Shown here: positions 33,702 to 43,932 of the stretch, in pieces
Numbering within the stretch: the first letter of the stretch is position 1
Layout: the number at the start of each line of letters is the position of its first letter
Assembly (NCBI RefSeq): GCF_008364685.1
Contig: NZ_VTTL01000004.1
Coordinates: 186,001-250,000 of the forward strand
Reading direction: 5' to 3'
DNA: 64,000 nt
From: Xanthobacter oligotrophicus
Lineage (GTDB): Bacteria > Pseudomonadota > Alphaproteobacteria > Rhizobiales > Xanthobacteraceae
The notes under the pieces: model-generated
What the model saw: the letters and a program-made list of their open reading frames with translations, nothing else
The model's database searches: none
Told to the model about the DNA's origin: nothing
Translations under genes and position numbers: made by a program

Positions 33702-34580
33702 TCAGCCGGCCAGTGGCACGGGAACCTGCTCCGGCGGGCAGGTTTCCAGCGCTGTGGCGAGTGCGCGCGCCATGCGATCCGCCCATTCGGCCTGCCCGGC
33801 GGGTTCGGTGATCAGGTCCTGCCGGATCTCGATGCCCGTATGGAGCAGTCCGCGGCGCTCCCCGTGGACGGGGATAGTGTAGTCTGTCGTGTCATCGACA
33901 CTGTATGGCTCGTTGTCGCCAACGGTGAGGCCGCTTTCCTGCCGGAGCGCCGCCAGGATGGCGCTCGCAAAACGGGTATCGCGGTTGTAGAGCGCGCCCA
34001 CGTGCCAGGGCCGCGCCACGCCGTGATAGGCGGGTGTAAAGCTGTGCATGGCGATGAGCACGGCGGGCCGGCCGGCCTTCGCCCTGCGGTCCAGTTCGGC
34101 AGCGATGCGCGCATGGTAGGGCTGGAAGAGATCCCGCTCGCGCAAGGCCTTGGCATCATCGCCAAGGCCAAGGTTGCCCGGGATCGGCGTCGCCTCGCTC
34201 TCCTGGGGGATGGATGAGGGAACGGCGGGCGGGCGATTGCAGTCGATGATGAGTCGCGAGTAATTCTGCTGTATGAGGGTAGCGTCGAGTCGTTCCGCCA
34301 GCGTGCGGCACACGCCCGCAATGCCGATATCCCAGGCGATGTGACGCACTTGATCCGCCTCGGAAATGCCGAGCCGGCCCATTGATCGCGGAAAGGCATT
34401 GCCCGCATGATCCGCGACAATGAGGAACGCGGAGGCTCCTTCCGCATTGAGCACGGTGACAGGCGGCATCTCGTCGTCCGCCAGCAGGGATACCGTCCGG
34501 TCCAAATCAGTCCTCACCCCTGCGCGGCGACCACGGTCGCCTGCGCCGTTTTTGAAGTTGCCGCGAGCCATAGCAGACAT
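33702..34580 (-). CDS. N-formylglutamate amidohydrolase-family protein
   Basis: This roughly 292-residue protein has the family motifs LIVADHAGNAFP, IAWDIGI, SRLIIDCNRP, LIAMHSFTPAYHG and EIRQDLI. These hold the zinc ligands and substrate arginine of the HutG-like N-formylglutamate deformylase fold. Many members outside histidine-degradation operons have unknown amidase substrates, and no hut genes are nearby. The start is uncertain: ATG codons at 34580 and 34571 and a TTG-type region further up are all open, with no strong ribosome-binding site. It is divergent from the transglutaminase-like gene with about 40 bp between starts. Confidence 0.8.
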   Translation of the reverse strand: MSAMARGNFKNGAGDRGRRAGVRTDLDRTVSLLADDEMPPVTVLNAEGASAFLIVADHAGNAFPRSMGRLGISEADQVRHIAWDIGIAGVCRTLAERLDATLIQQNYSRLIIDCNRPPAVPSSIPQESEATPIPGNLGLGDDAKALRERDLFQPYHARIAAELDRRAKAGRPAVLIAMHSFTPAYHGVARPWHVGALYNRDTRFASAILAALRQESGLTVGDNEPYSVDDTTDYTIPVHGERRGLLHTGIEIRQDLITEPAGQAEWADRMARALATALETCPPEQVPVPLAG

Positions 34581-34621
34581 CCGCGCGTTCTGCTCGCGCA
34601 AACCCAATGAGGTTCCCACCC

Positions 34622-35428
34622 ATGAAGATTCGCGCGGGCTACGAGATTATCCACACGTGCCCCAAGCCCACTCCGATGATCCTGACGCTCAGCGTCCACC
34701 CCTCGCGGGTGAACGATCTTGAGAGCGTGGACCGGATGCTGTTCGATCCGCCGATCCAGGCTAATACCTATCACGACAGTTTCGGAAATTTCTGCCACGT
34801 CATCGAGGCACCGGCGGGCCAGCTCAAGATCCATTCGGATTTCGTGATCCGCGACAGCGGCAAGCCTGACGTGGTGGCGCCTAGCGCGGTCCAGCATCCC
34901 CTCGGCGACCTGCCGGTGGATGTGCTGCTGTTCCTGCTGGGCAGCCGCTATTGCGAGACCGACCGGCTGAGCAACGTCGCCTGGACCATGTTCGGCCACG
35001 TGCCCAAGGGCTGGCCGCTCGTTCAGGCCATCTGTGATTTCGTCCACGGGCACATCACCTTCAACTATGCCCATGCGAGCCCGCTGAGGACCGCCTTCGA
35101 CGCTTACAACGAGCGGCGCGGCGTGTGCCGGGATTTCGCGCACCTCGCCGTCACCCTGTGCCGCTGCATGAACATCCCGGCACGCTATTGCACCGGCTAT
35201 CTCGGCGACTTCGGCGTGCCCGTCGATGTGAACCCCATGGATTTCAGCGCCTGGTTCGAGGTGTATCTGGGTGACCGCTGGTACACGTTCGACGCCCGGC
35301 ACAACACCCAGCGCATCGGCCGCATCCTTATGGCACGCGGGCGCGATGCCACCGATGTCGCCATCGTCACCTCGTTCGGACCGGCGACGCTCTCCAGCTT
35401 CAAGGTGGTGAGCGACGAGGTGGTGTGA
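34622..35428 (+). CDS. transglutaminase-like protein lacking the canonical catalytic histidine
   Basis: The 268-residue protein has the bacterial transglutaminase-like core: cysteine C169 in RRGVCRDFAHLAVTLCR, a CTGYLGDFG turn and aspartate D224 in WYTFDARHN. Where related proteins have HAW.EVYL, this one has FSAWFEVYL, so the usual histidine is serine S209. An N-terminal beta domain (residues 1-100) precedes it. The Ser form appears to be its own subgroup; whether it is a peptidase, transglutaminase or a non-catalytic fold is open. GAGGTTCCCACCC precedes the ATG. No signal peptide. Confidence 0.8.
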   Translation: MKIRAGYEIIHTCPKPTPMILTLSVHPSRVNDLESVDRMLFDPPIQANTYHDSFGNFCHVIEAPAGQLKIHSDFVIRDSGKPDVVAPSAVQHPLGDLPVDVLLFLLGSRYCETDRLSNVAWTMFGHVPKGWPLVQAICDFVHGHITFNYAHASPLRTAFDAYNERRGVCRDFAHLAVTLCRCMNIPARYCTGYLGDFGVPVDVNPMDFSAWFEVYLGDRWYTFDARHNTQRIGRILMARGRDATDVAIVTSFGPATLSSFKVVSDEVV

Positions 35429-35464
35429 CCGGCACACTCCGATCCTGCGCGCTGGCGGGGGTTG

Positions 35465-37306
35465 TCACCCCGTCAGCATGTCGATGCGCGCAGTGGCCAT
35501 GCGCACCCGGCCGGCCAGAAGGATGGCGAGGTTGCGCATGATGCGGTCTGCTGCGCGGGCATGGGTCTCCTGGAAGGCGCGGAACTGCTCGGCGGAAATC
35601 TCCAGGCAGACGGCCTCCGTGTCGGCCCACACGTCCGCACTGCGCGGCTGGTCGATGAGCGCCAGCTCGCCGAAGGCCATGCCCGGAATCAGGGTCGACA
35701 GGCGCACGTCGTGCATGGAGCGGACGCTGACCATGCCCCGCACCAGGAAATAGACGCGGGCCGGCGGCTCGCCGGCGTCGATGATCCGCGTGCCGGCATC
35801 GAACACCACCCGGGTGCCGAGGCGGGATAGGTCCGCCAATTCCTGCGGCGAGAGCCCGGCAAGGAGCGCCTGGCCCGACAGGTCGGCCTCGATGCCGATC
35901 TGCGAGAAGCCGCCATGGCGGTAGACGATCTGGTCCTCGGCCCAGTCCACGGCGGCGTCGTAGGTGGGGAAGATGCGCACGCGCACGCCTTCCTCCTTCA
36001 TCGCCTTGACCTGCGGCGCCACCGGCGAGTTGCCTTCCACCCCGGCGATGACTGTGGTGGTGGAGGCCGGAAGCTGGTTGCGGATCAGGCCGGTGAACAG
36101 GCGCAGCCCCGCATCGGTGATGGTGGAGACCCGGTGCAGGTTGAGGATCAGGAAGGCCGGCACGCCGGCGGGGTCGGTGAGCCGGCGTGTCACATAGTCC
36201 ATGGTGGCGAAGGAGAGCTTGCCGGCCAGCTCCAGCACGCGGATGGAGCTGGAGCGCTGTTCCAGGATGCTTTGCTCGTGGGGCTGGCGCCCGGGCTTGG
36301 AAGGCACGGTGCGGAAATCGTAGTCGGCGGCGATGCAGGTGCGCACGTCGTCGCGCCGCGAGAGCATGTGCAGGTCGAAGGCATCGGAGAGGGCGGAGCA
36401 GGTGCGCAGGCCACGCACGCTGTTGCCGTGGGCGTCGAGCCGAGGCGAGAAGATGCCGAGGCCCAGCTGGGACGGCAAAGCGGCGAGGATGCCGCCGCCG
36501 ACACCGCTCTTGGCCGGCACGCCCACGCGGTAGATCCACTCGCCGGCAAAGTCATACATGCCGGAGGAGATCATCACCGCCAGCGTGCGCGCCACGGCAT
36601 AGTTGGAGGCCACCGTCTCTCCGGTCACCGGATTGACCCCGTGGTTGGCGAAGCTCGCCCCCATCACGGCGAGGTCGCGGGCGGTGACCAGCACGGAGCA
36701 CTGGCGGAAATAGGTGTCGAGGATGTGGTCCACGTCGCCGCGCACGCCGCCATAGGTGCGCAGCAGATAGGCGATGGCGCGGTTGCGGTCGCCGGTCTGG
36801 CGCTCCGACTGGAACACCGCATCGTCCACCGCGAGATCGCGCCCGGCGAAGCGGCTGAGGGTGGTGCGGATCAGCTCGAAGGCCTCATCTCCGGCGGCCT
36901 CGGCCAAGAGCCCGCTGCAACATATGGCGCCGGCATTCACCATGGCGTTGAAGGGGCGGTTGTCGGCCTTCAGGCGGATGGAATTGAAAGCCTCGCCGCT
37001 CGGCTCCACGCCGATGGCGGCCTCCACCTTCTCGGACCCCAGCATGTCGAGGGCGAGGGCGTACACGATGGCCTTGGAGACCGACTGGATGGTGAACGGC
37101 ACAGCCGTGTCGCCCGCCTCGTAGACGTGGCCATCGGTGGTGGCCACCGCGATGCCGAAATGGTCCGGGTCTGCCTTGCCGAGTTCCGGGATGTAGGAAG
37201 CGACCTCGCCCTCATGCAAGGGCGTGAAGCGGGCGTGGATGCCCCTGATGGCGCGCAGCAGCGGTGTTTCGAGGGGTGTCGTGGGAACGGGCAGGAGATT
37301 CGGCAC
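35465..37306 (-). CDS. glsA: glutaminase-STAS-cyclic nucleotide-binding fusion
   Basis: The N-terminal 310 residues are a serine-dependent (beta-lactamase-like) glutaminase: TIQSVSKAIVYALAL with the S-x-x-K nucleophile pair, NPFNAMVNAGAI-like RPFNAMVNAGAICCSG, NYAVARTLAVMISSGMYDFAGEW, and AKSGVGGGILAALP. It hydrolyses glutamine to glutamate and ammonia. Residues about 350-450 form a STAS domain (IRVLELAGKLSFATMDYV, LILNLHRVSTITDAG). Residues about 475-590 form a cyclic nucleotide-binding fold (VVFDAGTRIIDAGEPPARVYFLVRGMV, GMAFGELALIDQPRSADVWADTEAVCLEI). The PRSADV phosphate cassette looks intact in part. GTG at 37306 has GGAG upstream. A nucleotide- or partner-regulated glutaminase is inferred. 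Confidence 0.9.
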   Translation of the reverse strand: MPNLLPVPTTPLETPLLRAIRGIHARFTPLHEGEVASYIPELGKADPDHFGIAVATTDGHVYEAGDTAVPFTIQSVSKAIVYALALDMLGSEKVEAAIGVEPSGEAFNSIRLKADNRPFNAMVNAGAICCSGLLAEAAGDEAFELIRTTLSRFAGRDLAVDDAVFQSERQTGDRNRAIAYLLRTYGGVRGDVDHILDTYFRQCSVLVTARDLAVMGASFANHGVNPVTGETVASNYAVARTLAVMISSGMYDFAGEWIYRVGVPAKSGVGGGILAALPSQLGLGIFSPRLDAHGNSVRGLRTCSALSDAFDLHMLSRRDDVRTCIAADYDFRTVPSKPGRQPHEQSILEQRSSSIRVLELAGKLSFATMDYVTRRLTDPAGVPAFLILNLHRVSTITDAGLRLFTGLIRNQLPASTTTVIAGVEGNSPVAPQVKAMKEEGVRVRIFPTYDAAVDWAEDQIVYRHGGFSQIGIEADLSGQALLAGLSPQELADLSRLGTRVVFDAGTRIIDAGEPPARVYFLVRGMVSVRSMHDVRLSTLIPGMAFGELALIDQPRSADVWADTEAVCLEISAEQFRAFQETHARAADRIMRNLAILLAGRVRMATARIDMLTG

Positions 37307-37459
37307 AGCGCGGCTCCGGGAAACTCCCCCCTAGTGAAAGCGCGTGCGCTGCGGTTGGCAATGGTGCGTGGCGGCGAACTGGCGCCGCACTTCCGGCCAT
37401 CGGGCCGTCTCGGGGGCATCCGGCCTGTGCCGGGCACCCCCATGACGAAACCGGCGGGC

Positions 37460-38395
37460 TTATTCTGCCGCCAGTGCCCGGCTGTCGCGGGCAGCGAGGC
37501 GGGCGAGGAGATAGTCCACCTCGGCCCGCGCCGTGGCGGACAGCGCCGAGCCGGGTTTGCGCTGGGCATCACTGGCGATGAAGCCGCGCCGCATCAGCAC
37601 ATATTTGCGCACCGCGAGGCCAACCCCCTGCTGCTGCTCGTAGCGCAGCAGCGGCAGGTGGGCGTCGAACAGGTCGTGGGCCTCGTCCCGCCGGCCGGCC
37701 CTGGAGAGGCGCACCACGTCGGCAAGCATCTCGGGGAAGGCATAGCCGGTCATGGCCCCGTCGGCGCCCCGCTCCATCTCGAAGTCGAGGAACAGGCCAC
37801 CATTGCCGGTGAGGATGGAGATGGGACGCATGGAGCCATCTTTCTCGAAGCCACGCAGGGTCGAGATCTTTTCCAGCCCCGGCCAATCCTCGTGCTTCAG
37901 CATGACGCAGGAGGGATGGTCCTGGACGATCTGCCGGATCACCTTCGGCGTCATCTGCACCGTGAGGGTGAGCGGATAATCCTGGATCACGAAGGGGATG
38001 TCGGTGCCGATGGCCTCCACCGCCTGCCGGTAGTAGCCGATGATCTGGTCGTCGGTGCGAAGGCTCGGCGGTGGGGCGATCATGACGCCGGCGGCGCCCC
38101 GGTCCATGGCTGCGCGCGCCAGCCAGCGCATGGCGGCAAGCCCCGGCGCGGAGACGCCGACGATGACCGGCAGGTCGCCCATGCCGGCGATGAAGCGGGT
38201 GGTGAGGTGGAGCGATTCCTCCGGCTCCAGCTTCGGCGCCTCGCCCATGATGCCGAGCACCGTGATGCCGGTGGCGCCAGCCTTGAGATAGCGGGCGATG
38301 AGGGTGTCGATGGAGGCCTCGTCGATCCGCCCGTCCGGCGTGAACGGGGTGGGCGCGATGGGGAAGAGGCCCGAGGCGGTGGCGTCGAGACGCAT
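37460..38395 (-). CDS. DapA-family aldolase/dehydratase (2-keto-3-deoxy sugar acid type)
   Basis: This 311-residue protein has the dihydrodipicolinate synthase/N-acetylneuraminate lyase barrel features: GLFPIAPTPFTPDGRID, GITVLGIMGEAPKL with the (beta/alpha) substrate loop, tyrosine in FVIQDYPLTL, and the Schiff-base lysine in VMLKHEDWPG. In sugar-acid clusters such enzymes cleave or dehydrate 2-keto-3-deoxy acids made by IlvD/Edd-type dehydratases, which matches the dehydratase on the opposite strand of this regulon. It is the last gene of the ABC-importer operon, 9 bp after the SDR gene. Confidence 0.87.
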   Translation of the reverse strand: MRLDATASGLFPIAPTPFTPDGRIDEASIDTLIARYLKAGATGITVLGIMGEAPKLEPEESLHLTTRFIAGMGDLPVIVGVSAPGLAAMRWLARAAMDRGAAGVMIAPPPSLRTDDQIIGYYRQAVEAIGTDIPFVIQDYPLTLTVQMTPKVIRQIVQDHPSCVMLKHEDWPGLEKISTLRGFEKDGSMRPISILTGNGGLFLDFEMERGADGAMTGYAFPEMLADVVRLSRAGRRDEAHDLFDAHLPLLRYEQQQGVGLAVRKYVLMRRGFIASDAQRKPGSALSATARAEVDYLLARLAARDSRALAAE

Positions 38396-38404
38396 GGCAA
38401 TCCC

Positions 38405-39190
38405 TCAGATGCTGGCGATGAGGCCGCCATCCACGCGGATGACGGAACCGGTGACATAGGACGACGGCGTGCCCGCCAGAAACGCGACCACATTGGCGTA
38501 TTCCTGCGGATCGCCGTAGCGGCCCACCGGGATGGAGCCGGTGCTCTCGGCGGAGACCTCCTCCACCGTGCGTCCCTCGCGCTCGGCCTTCTTGGCGTCG
38601 AGGAACTTGATGCGGTCGGTGGCGATGCGGCCGGGCAGGATGATGTTGGCGGTCACCCCGTCGCGGGCGACCTCGCGGGCCAGCGTCTTGGACCAGCCCA
38701 CCAGCGACAGGCGCAGCGCATTGGAGATGCCGAGATTGGCGATGGGCGCCACCACGCCGGAGGAGGTGGAGGTGATGATGCGCCCCCATTTCTTCGCGCG
38801 CATCTGCGGCAGCACCCGGTCGGTGAGGGTGATGACGGAGAGCACCATCTGCCCGAAGCTCTTGCTCCACAGTTCCGGGTCCTGTCCCGCGGCGGGCGTG
38901 GGGGGCGGGCCGCCGGTGTTGTTCACCAGAACGTCCACCGGGCCGAAGGCGGCTTCCACCTGCGCTACCCGCGCGTCGATGCCAGCGATGTCGGAGAGGT
39001 CGAAGGGCAGCGCCAGCGCCTCGCCGCCGTCCTGCTTTATGGCGGCGGCCACCCGTGCGAGGGCCGCCTCGTCGATGTCGCCCAGCGCCATCCGCGCGCC
39101 CTCCCGCGCCAGCGTCGCGGCGATGGCGCTGCCGAGCCCGCCGCCTGCGCCCAGAACGAGGGCGGTCTTTCCCTTCAAGCCGAGATCCAT
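38405..39190 (-). CDS. SDR-family sugar dehydrogenase-like protein
   Basis: The 261-residue protein is of the classical SDR family: VLGAGGGLGSAIAATLA cofactor motif, acidic LGDIDEAAL, NNTGGPPP in place of NNAG, and the serine in STSSGVVAPIANLGISNALR. The usual YxxxK is not in its normal form: the region reads ISNALRLSLVGWSK, with no tyrosine at the expected place. This variant is seen in a subgroup of SDRs annotated as sugar dehydrogenases. ATG 39190 has GGGGACAAGG upstream. The altered catalytic site makes the exact chemistry uncertain. Confidence 0.82.
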   Translation of the reverse strand: MDLGLKGKTALVLGAGGGLGSAIAATLAREGARMALGDIDEAALARVAAAIKQDGGEALALPFDLSDIAGIDARVAQVEAAFGPVDVLVNNTGGPPPTPAAGQDPELWSKSFGQMVLSVITLTDRVLPQMRAKKWGRIITSTSSGVVAPIANLGISNALRLSLVGWSKTLAREVARDGVTANIILPGRIATDRIKFLDAKKAEREGRTVEEVSAESTGSIPVGRYGDPQEYANVVAFLAGTPSSYVTGSVIRVDGGLIASI

Positions 39191-39228
39191 GCCTTGTCCC
39201 CTTGTCCTCTCGCCGCGCCTGTCGAGGC

Positions 39229-39924
39229 TCAGTCGGCGAGGCCGATGGGTGTCACCGGCACGCCCCGTTCGGCGCGCGCCAGATAGTCCGCCTTGCTGTA
39301 TTGCATATGGTCCACGCAGAGCTGCGCCAGCGCCCAGCTGTCCGTGCCCTGCAGCAGCTCGATCATGATGTCGTGCTGGCGTCGCGACAGGGCGAGCCCG
39401 TCGCGGTCCGCCAGGTTCTTCGCGCGCATGGGCAGCGTCAGCCCCATGTAGTCCTGCAGGGTCCGCACGAGATAGGGATTGGCGCAGCCCGAGAACAGGA
39501 CGATGTGGAAGGCGTCGTTGGTCTCGTGGATGCCGCGCAGGTTGCCGGCCTCCGCGTGCCGGGCATAGTCGGCCTGGATGGCCTTCAACTGCGCCACCAG
39601 CTCCGGCGGGGCGGGCAGCGGGATCTTCAAGGCCGCCTGCCGGGTCAGCATCTCGCGGACCTCGTAGATCTGGCGCACCTCCTCCGGCGAATAGGAGCGC
39701 ACGGTGGCGCCCACATTCTTCTCCCGGTTGACGATGCCGGTGCGCTCCAGCTGCACCAGCGCCTGCCGGATATAGTGGCGGGAGGCGCCGTAGCGCGCCA
39801 TCAGCGTGTCTTCCACCAGGCGCGAGCCGGGGGCGAGGCGGCCGAAGATAATGTCTTCCTCGACGCGGCGCAGGATCTCCGCCTGCTCGTCGGCCCGCGA
39901 GGTGGGAAGCAGGTCTTGGCTCAT
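39229..39924 (-). CDS. GntR-family regulator, FCD type
   Basis: This 231-residue regulator has the GntR winged helix-turn-helix (IIFGRLAPGSRLVEDTLMARYGASRHYIRQALVQLERTGIV) and an all-helical FCD ligand domain (YEVREMLTRQAALKI, ETNDAFHIVLFSGCANPYLV, RQHDIMIELLQG) with histidines that usually hold a metal near the ligand. The ATG at 39924 overlaps the oxidoreductase stop (ATGA) and has AGGAGCGCAGC upstream. It sits inside the importer operon and most likely represses the operon and the divergent dehydratase via the ATTG(A/T)CAAT palindromes at 45.3 kb. Confidence 0.9.
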   Translation of the reverse strand: MSQDLLPTSRADEQAEILRRVEEDIIFGRLAPGSRLVEDTLMARYGASRHYIRQALVQLERTGIVNREKNVGATVRSYSPEEVRQIYEVREMLTRQAALKIPLPAPPELVAQLKAIQADYARHAEAGNLRGIHETNDAFHIVLFSGCANPYLVRTLQDYMGLTLPMRAKNLADRDGLALSRRQHDIMIELLQGTDSWALAQLCVDHMQYSKADYLARAERGVPVTPIGLAD

Positions 39925-40939
39925 GCTGCGCTCCTGTCGCAGGTCTTGAAGCTGGAGAGCCGGTAACAATCCTCCACCAGCCGCAGGGTCTCGAGGTTGT
40001 CCTCCGGCGCGGTCTCGAACGGGGCGCCGGTGGCGAGGCAATCAACGAAATGGCCGATGGTGGCGGCGTAGGAATTGAGATAGGTCGCTTCCGGATCGTA
40101 GGTGAGGTGCTGCGTCGTCGCACCCGAAAGCGAAAGCTCGGCGCCTGAAAGGCGGATCGTCCCGGTCTCGCCGAGAATCATGAGCTGGTCCTGCTGCTGG
40201 GCCGGCGCCCCATGGGCGGCGAAGCTGGCGAACACGCTCACCCCGGCCCCCGAGGCGGTGGAGAGCTGGATCACCGCCCCGTCCTCGCCACGCAGGGCCG
40301 GGCAGGTGCGGCTGAGGGCGGCGGCCTCCGCCTTCAGTGGGCCGAGCAGCATGCGCAGGGTGTCGAGGTGATGGATCAGCACTTCCGCCACCAGCATCCG
40401 CGTCTCCCCGGCCATGAAGGGCTGGCGCTCCAGGGCGGTCAGGCGGCCTTGCGCATCGGGCACGGTGCCGGAGGTGACCAGGGTGAGAGCGGCGGCTTTC
40501 ACCGTGCCGATGCGGCCGGCGCGCAGCCACTCCGCAGCTTGCCGGTAATAAGCGCGGAAGCGCCAGTTCTCATGCACCATGAGGCGCACCCGCCCGCCGA
40601 TGTCGGCCACCAACTGCTCGGCCTCCGCAAGGCTCGGGGCCAGCGGCTTCTGGCACAATATGGGCAGGCCATAGCCGGCCGCGAGGCGCGCCAGCGCCAC
40701 ATGGGCGGCCCGCGGCGCGGCGATGTCCACCGCATCGAGGCCGCCCGCCGCCAGCATGGCTTCGGCGCTGTCGAAGATAGCGGGAATGCCGAATGCGGCC
40801 GCCCGCTCCGCCGCCCGCTCGCGGGAGGGATCGGCGATGGCGACCACCTTGGCGGCGTCGCCCAGCGCCTGCCAGCCCTTCAGATGATGCTGCGTGACCC
40901 AGCCGGCGCCGATCAGGCCGACCTTGAGAGGGCGGGCCA

Positions 40940-40940
<1 letters not shown>
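39921..40940 (-). CDS. Gfo/Idh/MocA-family oxidoreductase
   Basis: This is a 339-residue NAD(P)-dependent sugar oxidoreductase. It has Rossmann motif VGLIGAGWVTQHHLKGWQALG, the conserved CQKPLA (EKP-type) with catalytic lysine, MVHENWRFRAYYRQ and HHLDTLRMLLGP in the substrate domain. Family members oxidise sugars or inositols to lactones or ketoses. The ATG at 40940 shares one base with the ATPase stop (TGATG), so translation is coupled. In this operon it is a candidate for the first sugar dehydrogenase step, making a lactone for the amidohydrolase. Confidence 0.9.
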
Positions 40941-42094
<1,154 letters not shown>

Positions 42095-42101
42095 GGAAGC
42101 C

Positions 42102-42974
42102 TCACTTGATCGCGCCGGCGGTCATGCCGCGGATCAGCTTTTCGGAGAAGAAGACGTAGGCGACGATGACCGGGATCACCGAGATCATGACGCCGGTGGC
42201 GATCATGCCGATGTCCTGGAAATGGTCGCCCATGAAGGCGCGGATGCCGATGGGCAGGGTGCGCTTCTCGGGATCGGTGATGAGCACCACGGCGAACAGG
42301 AACTCGTTCCACAACTGGATGAAGTTCAGGATCAGCGTGGTGGCGATGGCCGGCATGCCCACGGGCAGCACGATGCGCCAGAAGATCTCGAGGTCGCCGT
42401 AGCCGTCCATCTTGGCCGCGTCGAACAGGTCCTGCGGGATCCGCGCGAAGAAGCCTTCCAGCAGATACACGGTGAGCGGCAGCTGGAGCGAGACATAGAC
42501 CAGCGAGAGCCCGAACAGGCTGTTGTAGAGATTATAGTCCACCAGGATCTGGTAAAGCGAGATCAAGGTGATCTGCGGCGGGAAGATGATGGACGAGAAC
42601 AGGATGGAATAGATCAGCCGGTTGCCACGAAAACGGTAACGGGCCAGCGCGTGGGCCGCCGCCGCGCCGACCAGCGTCACTACCGCCACCGCGCCCACCA
42701 CCACCATGGCGGAGTTCCAGAAATAGGTGGCGAAGTCGGAGTCCACCCAGGCGCTGCGGAACTGCTCCCAGTGGAACGGCCGCGGCCAGGCATAATGGTC
42801 GGCGCTGATCTCGGCGGTGGTGCGCACCGACATGGTGGCGAGCCACAGGAACGGGCCGAGAGTGTAGATGGTGTAGGCGACCAGCACCAGCGCCAGCGCC
42901 CCCCGGCCGAACAGGCGTGGCAGGGGGCGCTGCGAGGGGTGCGGGTCCCGGTCGAGGATGGTGGTCACGGCCAT
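42102..42974 (-). CDS. ABC sugar transporter permease, MalG type
   Basis: The 290-residue protein has six membrane segments with the carbohydrate-permease EAA loop in LFDAAKMDGYGDLEIFWRIVLPVGMPAI. Other features are RTTAEISADHYAWP near the first periplasmic loop and the C-terminal PVIVAYVFFSEKLIRGMTAGAIK ending typical of MalG/LacG-like proteins. It is separated from the first permease gene by a single base, with coupled translation likely. Confidence 0.94.
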   Translation of the reverse strand: MAVTTILDRDPHPSQRPLPRLFGRGALALVLVAYTIYTLGPFLWLATMSVRTTAEISADHYAWPRPFHWEQFRSAWVDSDFATYFWNSAMVVVGAVAVVTLVGAAAAHALARYRFRGNRLIYSILFSSIIFPPQITLISLYQILVDYNLYNSLFGLSLVYVSLQLPLTVYLLEGFFARIPQDLFDAAKMDGYGDLEIFWRIVLPVGMPAIATTLILNFIQLWNEFLFAVVLITDPEKRTLPIGIRAFMGDHFQDIGMIATGVMISVIPVIVAYVFFSEKLIRGMTAGAIK

Positions 42975-42975
42975 G

Positions 42976-43929
42976 TCAGTACTCCAGCCGTTCCTTGGAA
43001 CCGAGCACCCGGTTCAGGATGAGCACCGAGGCACACACCACCAGGAACCAGACGGTGGCGATCGCGGACGGGTAGCCGAGATCGAAGGTGTTCCAGTTGA
43101 AGGCGCGCTTGTAGACATAGGTGGAGACGGTCTCGGTGGCCCAGAGCGGTCCGCCCTGCGTCATGATCCAGACCAGGTCGAAGATCTTCATCTTGCCGAT
43201 GAAGGCGAGGATGTAGAGGCTGAGCAATGTGGGCCGCAGCATGGGGATGATGACGTAGCGCAGCTTGGCGCCCCAGCCGCAATTATCCAGCTCCGACGCC
43301 TCCAACACTTCCCGTGGCAGCGAATGGATGGCTGCAAGGCACACCACCATGTTGAAGCCTGCCCACTTCCATGCGTGGGTGACGATGAGCGAGGCCAGCG
43401 CAAGCTTCGGGTCGCCGAGCCATGACGAGGCGAGGCTCTCAAGCCCCACAGCGCGCAGGAGCGCGTTCAGCACGCCCCAATCATAATTGTAGATCCACAT
43501 CCACAGGATCGCGACCACCACGTAGGAGAGCAGCACCGGCGTGAACCAGGCGACACGCAGGAAGCGGGCGAAGGGCACGCCCGCATAGAGCGCCAGCGCC
43601 AGAAGAAGGCCGGTGGCCACATCGAGAAACGGCGCGACGAAGGACCAGATGAAGGTGTTGCGCACCGCCACCCAGAAGGTTTCGTCGCCCATCAGTTCTG
43701 CGTAATTGGCGAGGCCGACGAAGGTCGCCTCCAGCCCCTCGATGTGGAAGAAGCTGTCATAGATGGTGCGCGCCGCCGGATAGGCGGTGAGCCCCGCATA
43801 GATCAGCAGGCCCGGGCCGAGGAAGACGGCCAGCACGAGCCGCGACGCCCGGCGCGGATCGGCGAGGGTGGAGGAGGCTTTCGCCCCCTCGCTGGTGGAT
43901 GCGGGCTTCAAGGTCAGTGCGTCCGTCAT
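42976..43929 (-). CDS. ABC sugar transporter permease, MalF/UgpA type
   Basis: The 317-residue protein has six membrane segments after a short cytoplasmic N-terminus (LTLKPASTSEGAKASSTLAD). The EAA loop is REVLEASELDNCGWGAKLRYVIIPMLRPT. It pairs with the MalG-type permease to form the channel of the carbohydrate importer. The start is 3 bp after the binding-protein stop. Confidence 0.94.
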   Translation of the reverse strand: MTDALTLKPASTSEGAKASSTLADPRRASRLVLAVFLGPGLLIYAGLTAYPAARTIYDSFFHIEGLEATFVGLANYAELMGDETFWVAVRNTFIWSFVAPFLDVATGLLLALALYAGVPFARFLRVAWFTPVLLSYVVVAILWMWIYNYDWGVLNALLRAVGLESLASSWLGDPKLALASLIVTHAWKWAGFNMVVCLAAIHSLPREVLEASELDNCGWGAKLRYVIIPMLRPTLLSLYILAFIGKMKIFDLVWIMTQGGPLWATETVSTYVYKRAFNWNTFDLGYPSAIATVWFLVVCASVLILNRVLGSKERLEY

Positions 43930-43932
43930 GGA

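Noticed and set aside
37460-38395. Housekeeping dihydrodipicolinate synthase for lysine synthesis
   Set aside because: Gene context (importer, dehydratase, lactonase, GntR) and the divergent sequence favour a sugar-acid enzyme.
35915-39286. Plus-strand open frame of over 1100 codons opposite glutaminase, DapA and SDR genes
   Set aside because: It crosses three real genes, lacks recognisable motifs and has shadow-like composition.
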